Part shown: piece after piece, positions 1 through 5,904 of the stretch | How the letters are laid out: every line of letters begins with the position of its first letter | Numbering within the stretch: position 1 is the first letter of the stretch | NCBI RefSeq assembly: GCF_030147005.1 | Contig: NZ_JASLAW010000088.1 | Location: 1 to 9,709, forward strand | DNA from: Pseudomonas sp. | GTDB taxonomy: Bacteria > Pseudomonadota > Gammaproteobacteria > Pseudomonadales > Pseudomonadaceae | Reading direction: 5' to 3' | Length of the DNA stretch: 9,709 nt | Program-made: the position numbers and the translations under genes | The notes under the pieces: generated by a model | What the model saw: the letters and a program-made list of their open reading frames with translations, nothing else | The model's database searches: none | Told to the model about the DNA's origin: nothing

Positions 1-76
1 CAGCAGCGCCTCCTGATCGCTCAAACCTTCCAGCAGGGCCAATCCCAAGGTTTTGCACGAACCTTCGTTCTGGCCG
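1..76. repeat. Left arm of a perfect 76-bp inverted repeat, probably a fold-back artefact
   Basis: Bases 1-76 equal the reverse complement of bases 132-207 with no mismatch. The pairing stops at 77 versus 131. The spacer is 55 bases (77-131). The arm runs into the window edge, so its true length may be greater. The right arm is ordinary HopJ coding sequence, so this left arm is the out-of-place copy. The GC-rich word gccgccggc occurs at the junction (73-81) and again at the start of the right arm (127-135), which fits a template switch at short homology. Confidence 0.9.
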
Positions 77-78
77 CC

Positions 79-339
79 GGCTATGACTACCAGCCGCAAG
101 CTTTCACCAACGGCAACGTCGAAAACGCCGCCGGCCAGAACGAAGGTTCGTGCAAAACCTTGGGATTGGCCCTGCTGGAAGGTTTGAGCGATCAGGAGGC
201 GCTGCTGGCGTTTGGCGAACATTATCGTTCAGTGGTGGCGACGCCTGAAGGCAGCGACCACGGCAATATCCGTGCATTGATCGCCCATGGTCTGGCAGGC
301 GTGAAATTCACCGCGGCCCCTCTGGCCCGCAAGCCCTGA
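79..339 (+). CDS. HopJ type III effector family protein, 3' part only
   Basis: The frame ending at the TGA at 337-339 encodes a C-terminal piece of about 86 residues of the HopJ family. It carries the family's hallmark order: YDYQPQAFTNG, then NAAGQNEGSCK, then LALLEGLSDQEALLAFGEHYR, then the DHGNIRAL segment near the end. HopJ was named as a Pseudomonas syringae type III effector, but relatives are common in non-pathogenic pseudomonads. Its biochemical role is not established, and no secretion genes are nearby. The frame stays open to base 1, but bases 1-76 are an exact reverse complement of 132-207, inside this same gene. The residues read from them (beginning QQRLLIAQTF) do not look like the family's N-terminus, so only the part from about Gly-Tyr-Asp-Tyr onward is reliable. 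The 5' end is missing. It converges on trxB. Confidence 0.82.
   Translation, partial: GYDYQPQAFTNGNVENAAGQNEGSCKTLGLALLEGLSDQEALLAFGEHYRSVVATPEGSDHGNIRALIAHGLAGVKFTAAPLARKP
132..207. repeat. Right arm of the 76-bp inverted repeat (native copy)
   Basis: Exact reverse complement of 1-76. It lies in frame within the conserved HopJ coding region (the NEGSCK segment and the following helix), so this is the copy in its natural place. Confidence 0.9.
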
Positions 340-393
340 GTCAAAACACAGAACAAAAAATGTGTGTTGCTGTGTTGGTTAAATCCCACGCAT

Positions 394-423
394 AAAAAAA
401 CCGGCCTCGCAGCCGGTTTTTTT
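394..423. terminator. Bidirectional intrinsic terminator between hopJ and trxB
   Basis: Seven A, then CCGGC (401-405), a six-base loop (406-411), GCCGG (412-416), then seven T. It therefore gives a GC stem followed by a U tract on either strand. It sits between two convergent genes, 54 bases past the hopJ stop and 12 bases past the trxB stop, and can end both transcripts. A second, weaker hairpin lies just upstream (arms 345-351 and 370-376). Confidence 0.88.
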
Positions 424-435
424 AGTTCAACGGGT

Positions 436-1398
436 TCAGAACGAAGCGTTCTGCAGACCGTCGAGGTAACGCTCGGCATCCAGGGCCGCCATGCAACCGG
501 CGCCGGCCGAGGTGATGGCCTGGCGGTAGACGTGGTCAGCCACGTCACCGGCAGCGAAGATGCCGTCGATGTTGGTAGCGGTGGCGTTACCTTCACGGCC
601 GCCCTGCACCACCAGGTAACCGTCTTTGGCGTCCAGCACACCTTCGAACAACGAGGTGTTCGGGGTGTGGCCGATGGCGATGAACACACCGTCGACTTTC
701 AGTTCGTCGAAGCTGCCGTCATTGTTCTTCAGGCGAGCACCGGTCACGCCCATGTTGTCACCCAGGACTTCGTCCAGCGTGGCGTTGAGCTTAAGGATGA
801 TCTTGCCTTCAGCAACACGGGCGTGCAGCTTGTCGATCAGGATCTTCTCGGCGCGGAAAGTTTCGCGACGGTGCACCAGGGTCACGGTGCTGGCGATGTT
901 GGCCAGGTACAGCGCCTCTTCCACGGCAGTGTTGCCGCCACCGACCACAGCCACCGGCTTGTTGCGATAGAAGAAACCGTCGCAGGTCGCGCAGGCGGAA
1001 ACACCCTTGCCCATGAACGCCTCTTCCGATGGCAGGCCCAGGTAACGAGCGCTGGCGCCGGTGGCGATGATCAATGCGTCACAGGTGTACACGCCGCTGT
1101 CGCCAGTCAGGCTGTAAGGCTTCTTGGAGAAGTCGACCTTGTTGATGTGGTCGAACACGATCTCGGTTTCGAAACGCTCAGCGTGCTCTTTCATACGCTC
1201 CATCAGCACCGGGCCGGTCAGGCCGTGAACATCGCCCGGCCAGTTGTCGACTTCAGTGGTGGTGGTCAACTGACCGCCCGCTTGCATGCCGGTGATCAGC
1301 AGCGGCTTGAGGTTGGCCCGGGCAGCGTAGACGGCAGCGCTGTAACCGGCGGGGCCGGAACCGAGAATAATCACTCGCGAATGACGGGTATCAGACAT
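436..1398 (-). CDS. trxB: Thioredoxin-disulfide reductase
   Basis: A cytoplasmic FAD enzyme that uses NADPH to reduce thioredoxin. At 320 aa it matches the low-molecular-weight bacterial family (E. coli about 321). In order: FAD-binding GSGPAG at residues 13-18; the redox pair C136-A-T-C139 followed by DGFF; the NADPH-binding GGGNTA at 153-158 with HRR at 176-178; and the second FAD motif GDVAD at 284-288. The ATG at 1398 is preceded by TAGGAG about seven bases upstream, a good ribosome site, and the N-terminus aligns with the family. It is divergent from cysZ across a 293-base spacer and convergent with hopJ. A terminator-like hairpin lies 43-91 bases upstream of the start on the same strand. 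The gene is intact with all key residues. PAO1 has more than one trxB; by its neighbours this looks like the one I recall as trxB2. Confidence 0.97.
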   Translation of the reverse strand: MSDTRHSRVIILGSGPAGYSAAVYAARANLKPLLITGMQAGGQLTTTTEVDNWPGDVHGLTGPVLMERMKEHAERFETEIVFDHINKVDFSKKPYSLTGDSGVYTCDALIIATGASARYLGLPSEEAFMGKGVSACATCDGFFYRNKPVAVVGGGNTAVEEALYLANIASTVTLVHRRETFRAEKILIDKLHARVAEGKIILKLNATLDEVLGDNMGVTGARLKNNDGSFDELKVDGVFIAIGHTPNTSLFEGVLDAKDGYLVVQGGREGNATATNIDGIFAAGDVADHVYRQAITSAGAGCMAALDAERYLDGLQNASF

Positions 1399-1440
1399 GA
1401 CTCACTCCTATCGACCGCCCGGACCACAAGACGGCTGGAA

Positions 1441-1489
1441 TAAAAAAGGACCGCGAAGCACTTGGGGAAGGCTTGATCTCGCGGATCCT
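1441..1489 (-). promoter_or_regulatory. Terminator-like hairpin in the trxB leader region
   Basis: Read on the - strand, AGGATCCGCGA (1489-1479) pairs with TCGCGGTCCT (1456-1447), with one bulged base and a 22-base loop, and is followed at once by a run of six T (1446-1441 on the complement, ending TTTTTTA). It faces trxB, whose start codon is 43 bases further on. It could be an attenuator, the 3' end of a small RNA, or chance. The rest of the 293-base spacer (1399-1691) shows no convincing -35/-10 pair that I could defend on either strand. Confidence 0.4.
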
Positions 1490-1691
1490 GAAAATAATGG
1501 GTGCAGCGTATAGAGGGGGGCAAGATTAAGGAAATACGCAATAACAATCCAGCTCATAGGTGGTCTCTATGCAGTCGACCCGTTTGATCGACCGTTCTGT
1601 TAACTCAGGTGTTACCGCTGATGTCGCCACTTTCACCGCCACGGCAAAGCCGGTAAGGTCGGCGCGTTCGCCATTCTGCTCGGAGTCTTCC

Positions 1692-2456
1692 ATGCCTGCC
1701 CCCGCTCTTTCCGGCCCGCAATACCTGCGCGAAGGCCTCAAACTGGTGTTGAGCCCCGGCCTGCGCCTGTTCGTACTGCTACCGCTGGCGATCAATCTGG
1801 TGCTGTTCTTCGGCTTGATTTACTTTGCCGGCCACCAATTCAGCCTGTGGGTTGACCACCTGATGCCGACACTGCCCGGCTGGCTGAGCTTTTTGAATTA
1901 CCTGCTGTGGCCGCTGTTTGTGGTGCTGGTGGTACTGATGGTGTTTTTCACCTTCACGATGCTCGCCAATATCATCGCCGCGCCGTTCAATGGCTTTCTT
2001 GCGGAGAAAGTCGAGGTGGTGGTGCGTGGCACCGACGACTTCCCGCCGTTCAGCTGGAGCGAGCTGATCGCCATGATCCCGCGCACACTGGCCCGGGAAA
2101 TGCGCAAGCTGGGCTACTTCCTGCCGCGGGCTATCGGCCTGTTTATTCTGTCGTTCATTCCCGTGGTCAACCTGATTGCGGCGCCGTTGTGGTTGCTGTT
2201 CGGCGTGTGGATGATGGCGATCCAATACATCGACTACCCGGCCGACAACCACAAGCTGGGCTGGAACGAAATGCTCGCCTGGCTGCGTCAGAAACGCTGG
2301 CAGAGCATGAGCTTTGGCGGGATCGTCTACCTGGTGCTGCTGGTGCCGGTGGTCAACCTGCTGATGATGCCGGCGGCAGTCGCGGGGGCCACGTTGTTCT
2401 GGGTGCGCGAGCAAGGTGCCGAGGCGATGGCGGGGCAACAGGTAGCTCGGTCATAA
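1692..2456 (+). CDS. cysZ: CysZ-family sulfate permease (inner-membrane protein)
   Basis: A predicted multi-pass inner-membrane protein of 254 aa in the CysZ (EI24/DUF540) family, which takes up sulfate for cysteine synthesis. Hydrophobic segments lie at about residues 24-47, 68-92, 145-178 and 210-235. Family signatures include IAAPFNGFLAEKVE near 95-108 and QYIDYPADNH near 178-187. I chose the ATG at 1692 because GGAG (1682-1685) lies six bases upstream and MPAPALSGPQYLREGL matches Pseudomonas relatives. The frame stays open further upstream, and an ATG at 1569 also has a good AGGTGG site. The 41 extra residues from there look unlike the family, and their codons are less GC-rich at the third position. 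The glycosyltransferase begins about 54 bases downstream on the same strand, so the two may be co-transcribed. No sulfate-assimilation genes are seen nearby. Confidence 0.9.
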   Translation: MPAPALSGPQYLREGLKLVLSPGLRLFVLLPLAINLVLFFGLIYFAGHQFSLWVDHLMPTLPGWLSFLNYLLWPLFVVLVVLMVFFTFTMLANIIAAPFNGFLAEKVEVVVRGTDDFPPFSWSELIAMIPRTLAREMRKLGYFLPRAIGLFILSFIPVVNLIAAPLWLLFGVWMMAIQYIDYPADNHKLGWNEMLAWLRQKRWQSMSFGGIVYLVLLVPVVNLLMMPAAVAGATLFWVREQGAEAMAGQQVARS

Positions 2457-2510
2457 ATCCATCATCCCAGTGACACAATGACGACATGGCCCGCAGCGAC
2501 ACTGTGGGTC

Positions 2511-3689
2511 ATGACGACAGCTTCGCTCCACATCACCCTGATCACCGAAACCTTCCCGCCGGAAATCAACGGGGTGGCCAATACACTTGGGCGCCTGTGC
2601 GACGGTTTGCGCGCGCGCGGCCATCAAATCGAACTGGTGCGCCCTCGCCAAAGTGCCGACCAGAGCCGGCCGAGTGATGATGCGTTGCTGTTGTGCCGTG
2701 GCTGGCCGTTGCCGGGGTATCCAGGGCTGCAATGGGGCCAATCGTCGATGCACAAACTGCTGCGACGCTGGACCCGCCAGCGTCCGGATGTGTTGTACAT
2801 CGCCACCGAGGGGCCGCTGGGCCTGTCGGCATTACGCGCTGCGCGGCGCTTGGGCATCAGCGTGGTCAGCGGCTTTCACACCAACTTTCAACAGTATTCG
2901 AAGCAGTACGGCTTGAGCCTGTTAAGTCGCCTGGTCACCCATTACTTGCGCTGGTTTCATAACCGCTCGACCTTGACCCTGGTTCCCAGCGCGAGTCAAC
3001 GCGTGGAACTGGAGCGCCGGCACTTCGAGCGTATTCAGATGTTGTCGCGGGGGGTCGATAGCCAGCTGTTCCACCCGGCGAAACGCGACTACGCCCTGCG
3101 CGAAAGCTGGGGTTTGGAGAGTGACGATATTGCAGTACTGCACGTAGGACGCCTCGCCCAAGAGAAAAATCTCGGGCTGCTTAAAAGCTGTTTCGATACG
3201 TTGCAAACCACGTATCCATCGCGGCGGCTCAAGCTGGTCATTGTCGGCGATGGCCCGCAGCGCTCCCTGTTGCAGCGCGATTTGCCTGAAGCGCTGTTCT
3301 GCGGCGCCCAGCGCGGTGAAGAATTGGCACGGCATTACGCCTCGGGGGATCTGTTCCTGTTTCCCAGCCTGACCGAGACGTTTGGCAATGTGGTGCTGGA
3401 AGCCATGGCTTCCGGGCTGGGTGTGGTGGCGTATGACCAGGCGGCTGCCACCCAGCATATTCGCCACGGCTACAACGGCGTGCTGGCAATGCCGGGGGAC
3501 GAGAACGCGTTTTGCGATGCGGCCGTGTGGCTACTGGAGGAGCGCGAGACGCTACGCCGCGCGCGCTTGAACGCCCGGCAACACGCCAGCCGCCAAGGGT
3601 GGGCGGCGATTATCGAGCAATTCGAGAGCCAACTGCGAGGAGCGTGCGGGGAACAACTGGTTGCCCCTTCACAGACCTGTGCGCGTTGA
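2511..3689 (+). CDS. GT4-family glycosyltransferase, possibly a mannosyltransferase
   Basis: A predicted cytosolic or membrane-associated transferase with the GT-B fold, 392 aa from this start. The N-terminal domain opens with ITETFPPEINGVANTLGRL, typical of GT4 enzymes that use an activated sugar and a lipid or glycan acceptor. The donor-binding domain shows GRLAQEKN (213-220, conserved Arg and Lys), VGDGP (245-249) and the EX7E pair E289/E297 in SLTETFGNVVLEAMASG. The substrate is not readable from sequence; relatives are often annotated as alpha-mannosyltransferases. An earlier in-frame ATG at 2478 would add 11 residues. Neither start has a strong ribosome site; I prefer 2511 because the domain begins eight residues later. 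It lies 54 bases past cysZ. In PAO1 the equivalent gene (PA0842, from memory) is near cysZ and trxB too. Confidence 0.9.
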   Translation: MTTASLHITLITETFPPEINGVANTLGRLCDGLRARGHQIELVRPRQSADQSRPSDDALLLCRGWPLPGYPGLQWGQSSMHKLLRRWTRQRPDVLYIATEGPLGLSALRAARRLGISVVSGFHTNFQQYSKQYGLSLLSRLVTHYLRWFHNRSTLTLVPSASQRVELERRHFERIQMLSRGVDSQLFHPAKRDYALRESWGLESDDIAVLHVGRLAQEKNLGLLKSCFDTLQTTYPSRRLKLVIVGDGPQRSLLQRDLPEALFCGAQRGEELARHYASGDLFLFPSLTETFGNVVLEAMASGLGVVAYDQAAATQHIRHGYNGVLAMPGDENAFCDAAVWLLEERETLRRARLNARQHASRQGWAAIIEQFESQLRGACGEQLVAPSQTCAR

Positions 3690-3725
3690 AGGACCTTCCG
3701 TAAACAGCTTTGGATAGCGTGAAAG

Positions 3726-3746
3726 ATCAGGTAAGGGTTTCCTGAT
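3726..3746 (+). other. Weak hairpin after the glycosyltransferase gene
   Basis: Inverted repeat ATCAGG (3726-3731) and CCTGAT (3741-3746) with a nine-base loop, followed by the AT-rich atttaaat. It could be a weak transcript end or an operator for the small gene downstream. A second small hairpin (3791-3796 with 3802-3807) lies in the same 146-base spacer. No clear promoter was identified. Confidence 0.3.
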
Positions 3747-3835
3747 ATTTAAATGGGGAACGACTTTCTTTGAATTGCCAACCATTGATACCTGTCACTT
3801 CGGCAGGCCCTTCAAATCAATGGAGATACTGAAAC

Positions 3836-4015
3836 ATGTCAACTTCTGGAATGGGTGTGCACAACGGTATCAACATGCCGATGGCAGAGTGGACGCGTCA
3901 GCAACAGATATTTGATAAATCCAAGGCCGAGCCCCTCACCTACGACCAATCTGCACGTAAGGACGGGCACAAGACCGATCACAGCCGAGAGCTGAGGAAG
4001 GGACTGGAGTACTGA
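3836..4015 (+). CDS. Small hydrophilic protein of unknown function, 59 aa
   Basis: A short frame from the ATG at 3836 to the TGA at 4013-4015. Reasons to believe it: a good ribosome site (TGGAG at 3821-3825, ten bases before the ATG), its own 146-base upstream spacer, and a perfect 11-bp hairpin that starts 13 bases after its stop, so it fills an otherwise empty gap as a complete unit. The protein begins MSTSGMGVHNGINMPMAEW, then has a Gln-rich, charged middle and a basic end (RELRKGLEY). It has no signal peptide, membrane segment or cysteine. I do not recognise the family and assign no function. A competing ATG at 3820 in another frame gives only 31 residues and no ribosome site. Its composition (several Lys, His, Asp) is compatible with a soluble cytoplasmic protein. 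Confidence 0.6.
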   Translation: MSTSGMGVHNGINMPMAEWTRQQQIFDKSKAEPLTYDQSARKDGHKTDHSRELRKGLEY

Positions 4016-4027
4016 GGTTGCAGACCG

Positions 4028-4052
4028 GCTCCCCGTGAGGTTCACGGGGAGC
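4028..4052. terminator. Strong hairpin between the 59-aa gene and the oxidoreductase
   Basis: Eleven perfect pairs: GCTCCCCGTGA (4028-4038) with TCACGGGGAGC (4042-4052) around a three-base loop. It separates convergent genes. It lacks a clean T run on either side (actgctattt on +), so termination may be partial, but the position and stability fit a shared transcript end. Confidence 0.65.
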
Positions 4053-4060
4053 ACTGCTAT

Positions 4061-5164
4061 TTACACCAGGCTCGTCAACGCCTCACGGCTGAACGGCAGA
4101 ATGTCGGCCTCACGCCCCTCACGCACCTTCACCGCCCAATCCGGGTCCACCAGCAGCGCACGGCCCACGGCGACCAGATCGAATTCGTCGTTATTCAAGC
4201 GTTCCAGCAGGTTCTCAAGGCTGGCCGGCTGCGCGACTTTGTCGGTGTTGACCATGAACTGCAGAAACTCGCCGTCCAGGCCGACACTGCCAACGGTAAT
4301 CGTCGGCTTACCCGTAAGCTGGCGCGTCCAGCCGGCCAGGTTGAGGTCGGAACCTTCGAACTCCGGCTCCCAGAAACGGCGCGTGGAGCAGTGGAAAATA
4401 TCCACGCCGGCGTCGGACAACGGTTTGAGAAATTCGCCCAACGCCTCGGGGGTTTGCACCAGGCGCGCCGTGTAATCCTGCTGCTTCCACTGGGAAAAAC
4501 GCAAGATGATCGGAAAATCCGGGCCGACCGCAGCGCGGGTGGCCTGGATCAGTTCGATCGCGAAACGCGAACGGTTGGCCAGGCTGCCGCCGTATTCGTC
4601 GGTGCGCTGGTTACTGCCTTCCCAGAAGAACTGATCGACCAGGTAGCCATGGGCGCCGTGGATTTCCACGCCATCCATGCCGATGCTTTGAGCATCTTTG
4701 GCCGCTTGGGCGAAGGCATGGATCACGTCTTTGATGTCCTGGGCGGTCATGCCGTGGACGACCACATTACCATCCTTGCGCTTTTCCATCGGGCCGTAGG
4801 CCGGCACGCTGGCGTCGGGCTCGGTGCCAATACGGCGCACGCTGCCCACATGCCATAACTGCGGAACAATCTTGCCGCCTTCAGCGTGGACCGCATCGAC
4901 CACCTTCTTCCAGCCCGCCAACGCCGATTCGCCGTAAAAATGCGGCACGTTGGGGTAGCCGTTGGAGGCTTGATGGTCGACCACCGTGCCTTCAGTGATG
5001 ATCAGCCCTACGCCCGCAGCGGCGCGACGTCGGTAGTACTCGATCACGTTGGAATTGGGTACGCCACCCGGAGAAAACGAGCGGGTCATCGGTGCCATGA
5101 CCACACGGGTCGACAGTTGCAGCGCACCGAGCTGAAACGGTTTGAACAGGGCTTGGACGGGCAT
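4061..5164 (-). CDS. Old Yellow Enzyme family NADH:flavin oxidoreductase
   Basis: A soluble FMN enzyme with a TIM barrel that reduces activated C=C bonds (enones, nitro compounds, maleimides) with NAD(P)H; the natural substrate cannot be told. The protein is 367 aa, usual for the family. Visible motifs: VVMAPMTRS (21-29), PQLWHVG (101-107), the active-site stretch VEIHGAHGYLVDQFFWEGSNQR (split here as 166-176 and 177-187), YGGS (191-194), ILRFSQW (220-226) and VAVGRALL (331-338). The substrate-binding pair is His169/His172, rather than the His/Asn of yeast OYE. I chose the ATG at 5164 because MPVQALFKPFQLGALQL starts at the barrel and a GTGGA site lies upstream; a longer frame reaches 5233. 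It ends nine bases before the shared hairpin at 4028-4052. A TATTAT resembling a -10 box lies at about 5205-5210 but has no good -35 partner. Confidence 0.92.
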   Translation of the reverse strand: MPVQALFKPFQLGALQLSTRVVMAPMTRSFSPGGVPNSNVIEYYRRRAAAGVGLIITEGTVVDHQASNGYPNVPHFYGESALAGWKKVVDAVHAEGGKIVPQLWHVGSVRRIGTEPDASVPAYGPMEKRKDGNVVVHGMTAQDIKDVIHAFAQAAKDAQSIGMDGVEIHGAHGYLVDQFFWEGSNQRTDEYGGSLANRSRFAIELIQATRAAVGPDFPIILRFSQWKQQDYTARLVQTPEALGEFLKPLSDAGVDIFHCSTRRFWEPEFEGSDLNLAGWTRQLTGKPTITVGSVGLDGEFLQFMVNTDKVAQPASLENLLERLNNDEFDLVAVGRALLVDPDWAVKVREGREADILPFSREALTSLV

Positions 5165-5269
5165 GGGAGCATTCCACGGGAGACTGGATTTATGACGCAG
5201 ATAATATGGAGGGCTGACAGCGACGGGTAGCACTATTGATTTGGGTGATTAAGCGATAAAAGTGCTGAG

Positions 5270-5318
5270 GGAGTGGGACCGCTGCGCGGTCCAACGGGGA
5301 GCAGGCTCCCTCGCCACA
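5270..5318. repeat. REP-like palindromic element of the P. fluorescens type
   Basis: Two tandem stems: GGACCGC/GCGGTCC (5276-5282 and 5286-5292, three-base loop) and GGGAGC/GCTCCC (5297-5302 and 5305-5310, two-base loop). Read on the - strand it begins CTGTGGCGAGGGAGC and continues into a CGC-AGCG hairpin, which matches my memory of the extragenic REP repeats scattered through P. fluorescens genomes. It lies between two - strand genes, ending two to three bases from the peroxidase stop codon, and may act as its transcript end or protect its 3' end. Confidence 0.75.
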
Positions 5319-5320
5319 GT

Positions 5321-5803
5321 TCAGCTCAGAGCTTTTTCGATGGCCTGGACGACCGTTGGATCATCCGGCGCAGTGCGTGGCGAGAAGCGCGCCAGTACAC
5401 GACCATCCTTGCCGAGCAGGAATTTCTCGAAATTCCAGGTGATATCGCCTGGAAATTCAGCGCCCTCGCCCGCCAGCAGGCGGTACAGCTGATGGCGGTC
5501 AGGACCGTTGACCTCAAGCTTGCTGCCCAGCGGGAAAGTCACCCCGTAGTTGAGGCTGCAGAACGCCTGAATCTCTTGCTCGGTACCCGGCTCCTGGCCT
5601 GCAAATTGATTGCAGGGAAGGCCAAGCACTGTGAACCCCTGGCCTTTGTACTGCTGGTAGAGGTTTTCCAACGCCGCATATTGCGGGGTCAAACCACATT
5701 TGGAGGCAACATTGACCACCAGCACGACTTGGCCCTTGAAGGGCGCCAGCGGCAGCTCTTGTCCGTCCAACGCTTTGAGTTTCAGGTCGTGGAAAGCACT
5801 CAT
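5321..5803 (-). CDS. Glutathione peroxidase family protein, probably thioredoxin-dependent
   Basis: A small thioredoxin-fold peroxidase (160 aa, normal for bacterial GPx) that reduces hydrogen peroxide and organic hydroperoxides. The catalytic set is present: peroxidatic Cys36 in NVASKCGLTPQY, Gln70 in LPCNQFAGQEPG, and Trp123/Asn124 in WNFEKFL. Cys82 (in AFCSLNYGVTFP) is where non-selenium GPx enzymes carry the resolving cysteine that lets thioredoxin, not glutathione, reduce them, so thioredoxin dependence is inferred. The ATG at 5803 is chosen because TGGAG lies six bases upstream and MSAFHDLKLKALDG matches the family start; 24 further upstream codons are open but not family-like. It follows creA by 101 bases on the same strand. 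That spacer has three spaced heptamers. It has no signal peptide and is probably cytoplasmic. PAO1 PA0838 is the likely counterpart. Confidence 0.95.
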   Translation of the reverse strand: MSAFHDLKLKALDGQELPLAPFKGQVVLVVNVASKCGLTPQYAALENLYQQYKGQGFTVLGLPCNQFAGQEPGTEQEIQAFCSLNYGVTFPLGSKLEVNGPDRHQLYRLLAGEGAEFPGDITWNFEKFLLGKDGRVLARFSPRTAPDDPTVVQAIEKALS

Positions 5804-5833
5804 GACGAACTCCAGATATCCCATGTTCTTCGC

Positions 5834-5872
5834 ATTGCAGCTGTTCGAGATTACAGACCACAAGCCTGCAAT
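5834..5872. promoter_or_regulatory. Three ATTRCAG heptamers spaced 16 bases apart upstream of the peroxidase
   Basis: ATTGCAG at 5834-5840, ATTACAG at 5850-5856 and the inverted form CTGCAAT at 5866-5872 start at exact 16-base intervals. They lie 31-69 bases upstream of the peroxidase start, where an operator could sit. The second and third also form a hairpin in - strand RNA (5849-5856 with 5866-5873, one G-U pair, nine-base loop). No regulator is known to me for this word. Confidence 0.35.
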
Positions 5873-5904
5873 CATAGATGCCGATTGAAAAACTCGCCCG
5901 CCGG

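Noticed and set aside
1..78. In-frame N-terminal extension of the HopJ protein
   Set aside because: The frame is open, but the bases are the reverse complement of a downstream part of the same gene and the residues do not resemble the HopJ N-terminus.
364..1443. Long open frame of 359 codons on the + strand opposite trxB
   Set aside because: It lies entirely opposite a gene with all TrxB motifs; high GC removes stops from the antisense frame. The protein has no recognisable domain and starts inside the terminator region.
3753..3795. Possible AlgU/sigma-E type promoter (GGAAC at about 3757) before the 59-codon gene
   Set aside because: The -35-like GGAAC is not followed by a convincing -10 motif at the right distance.
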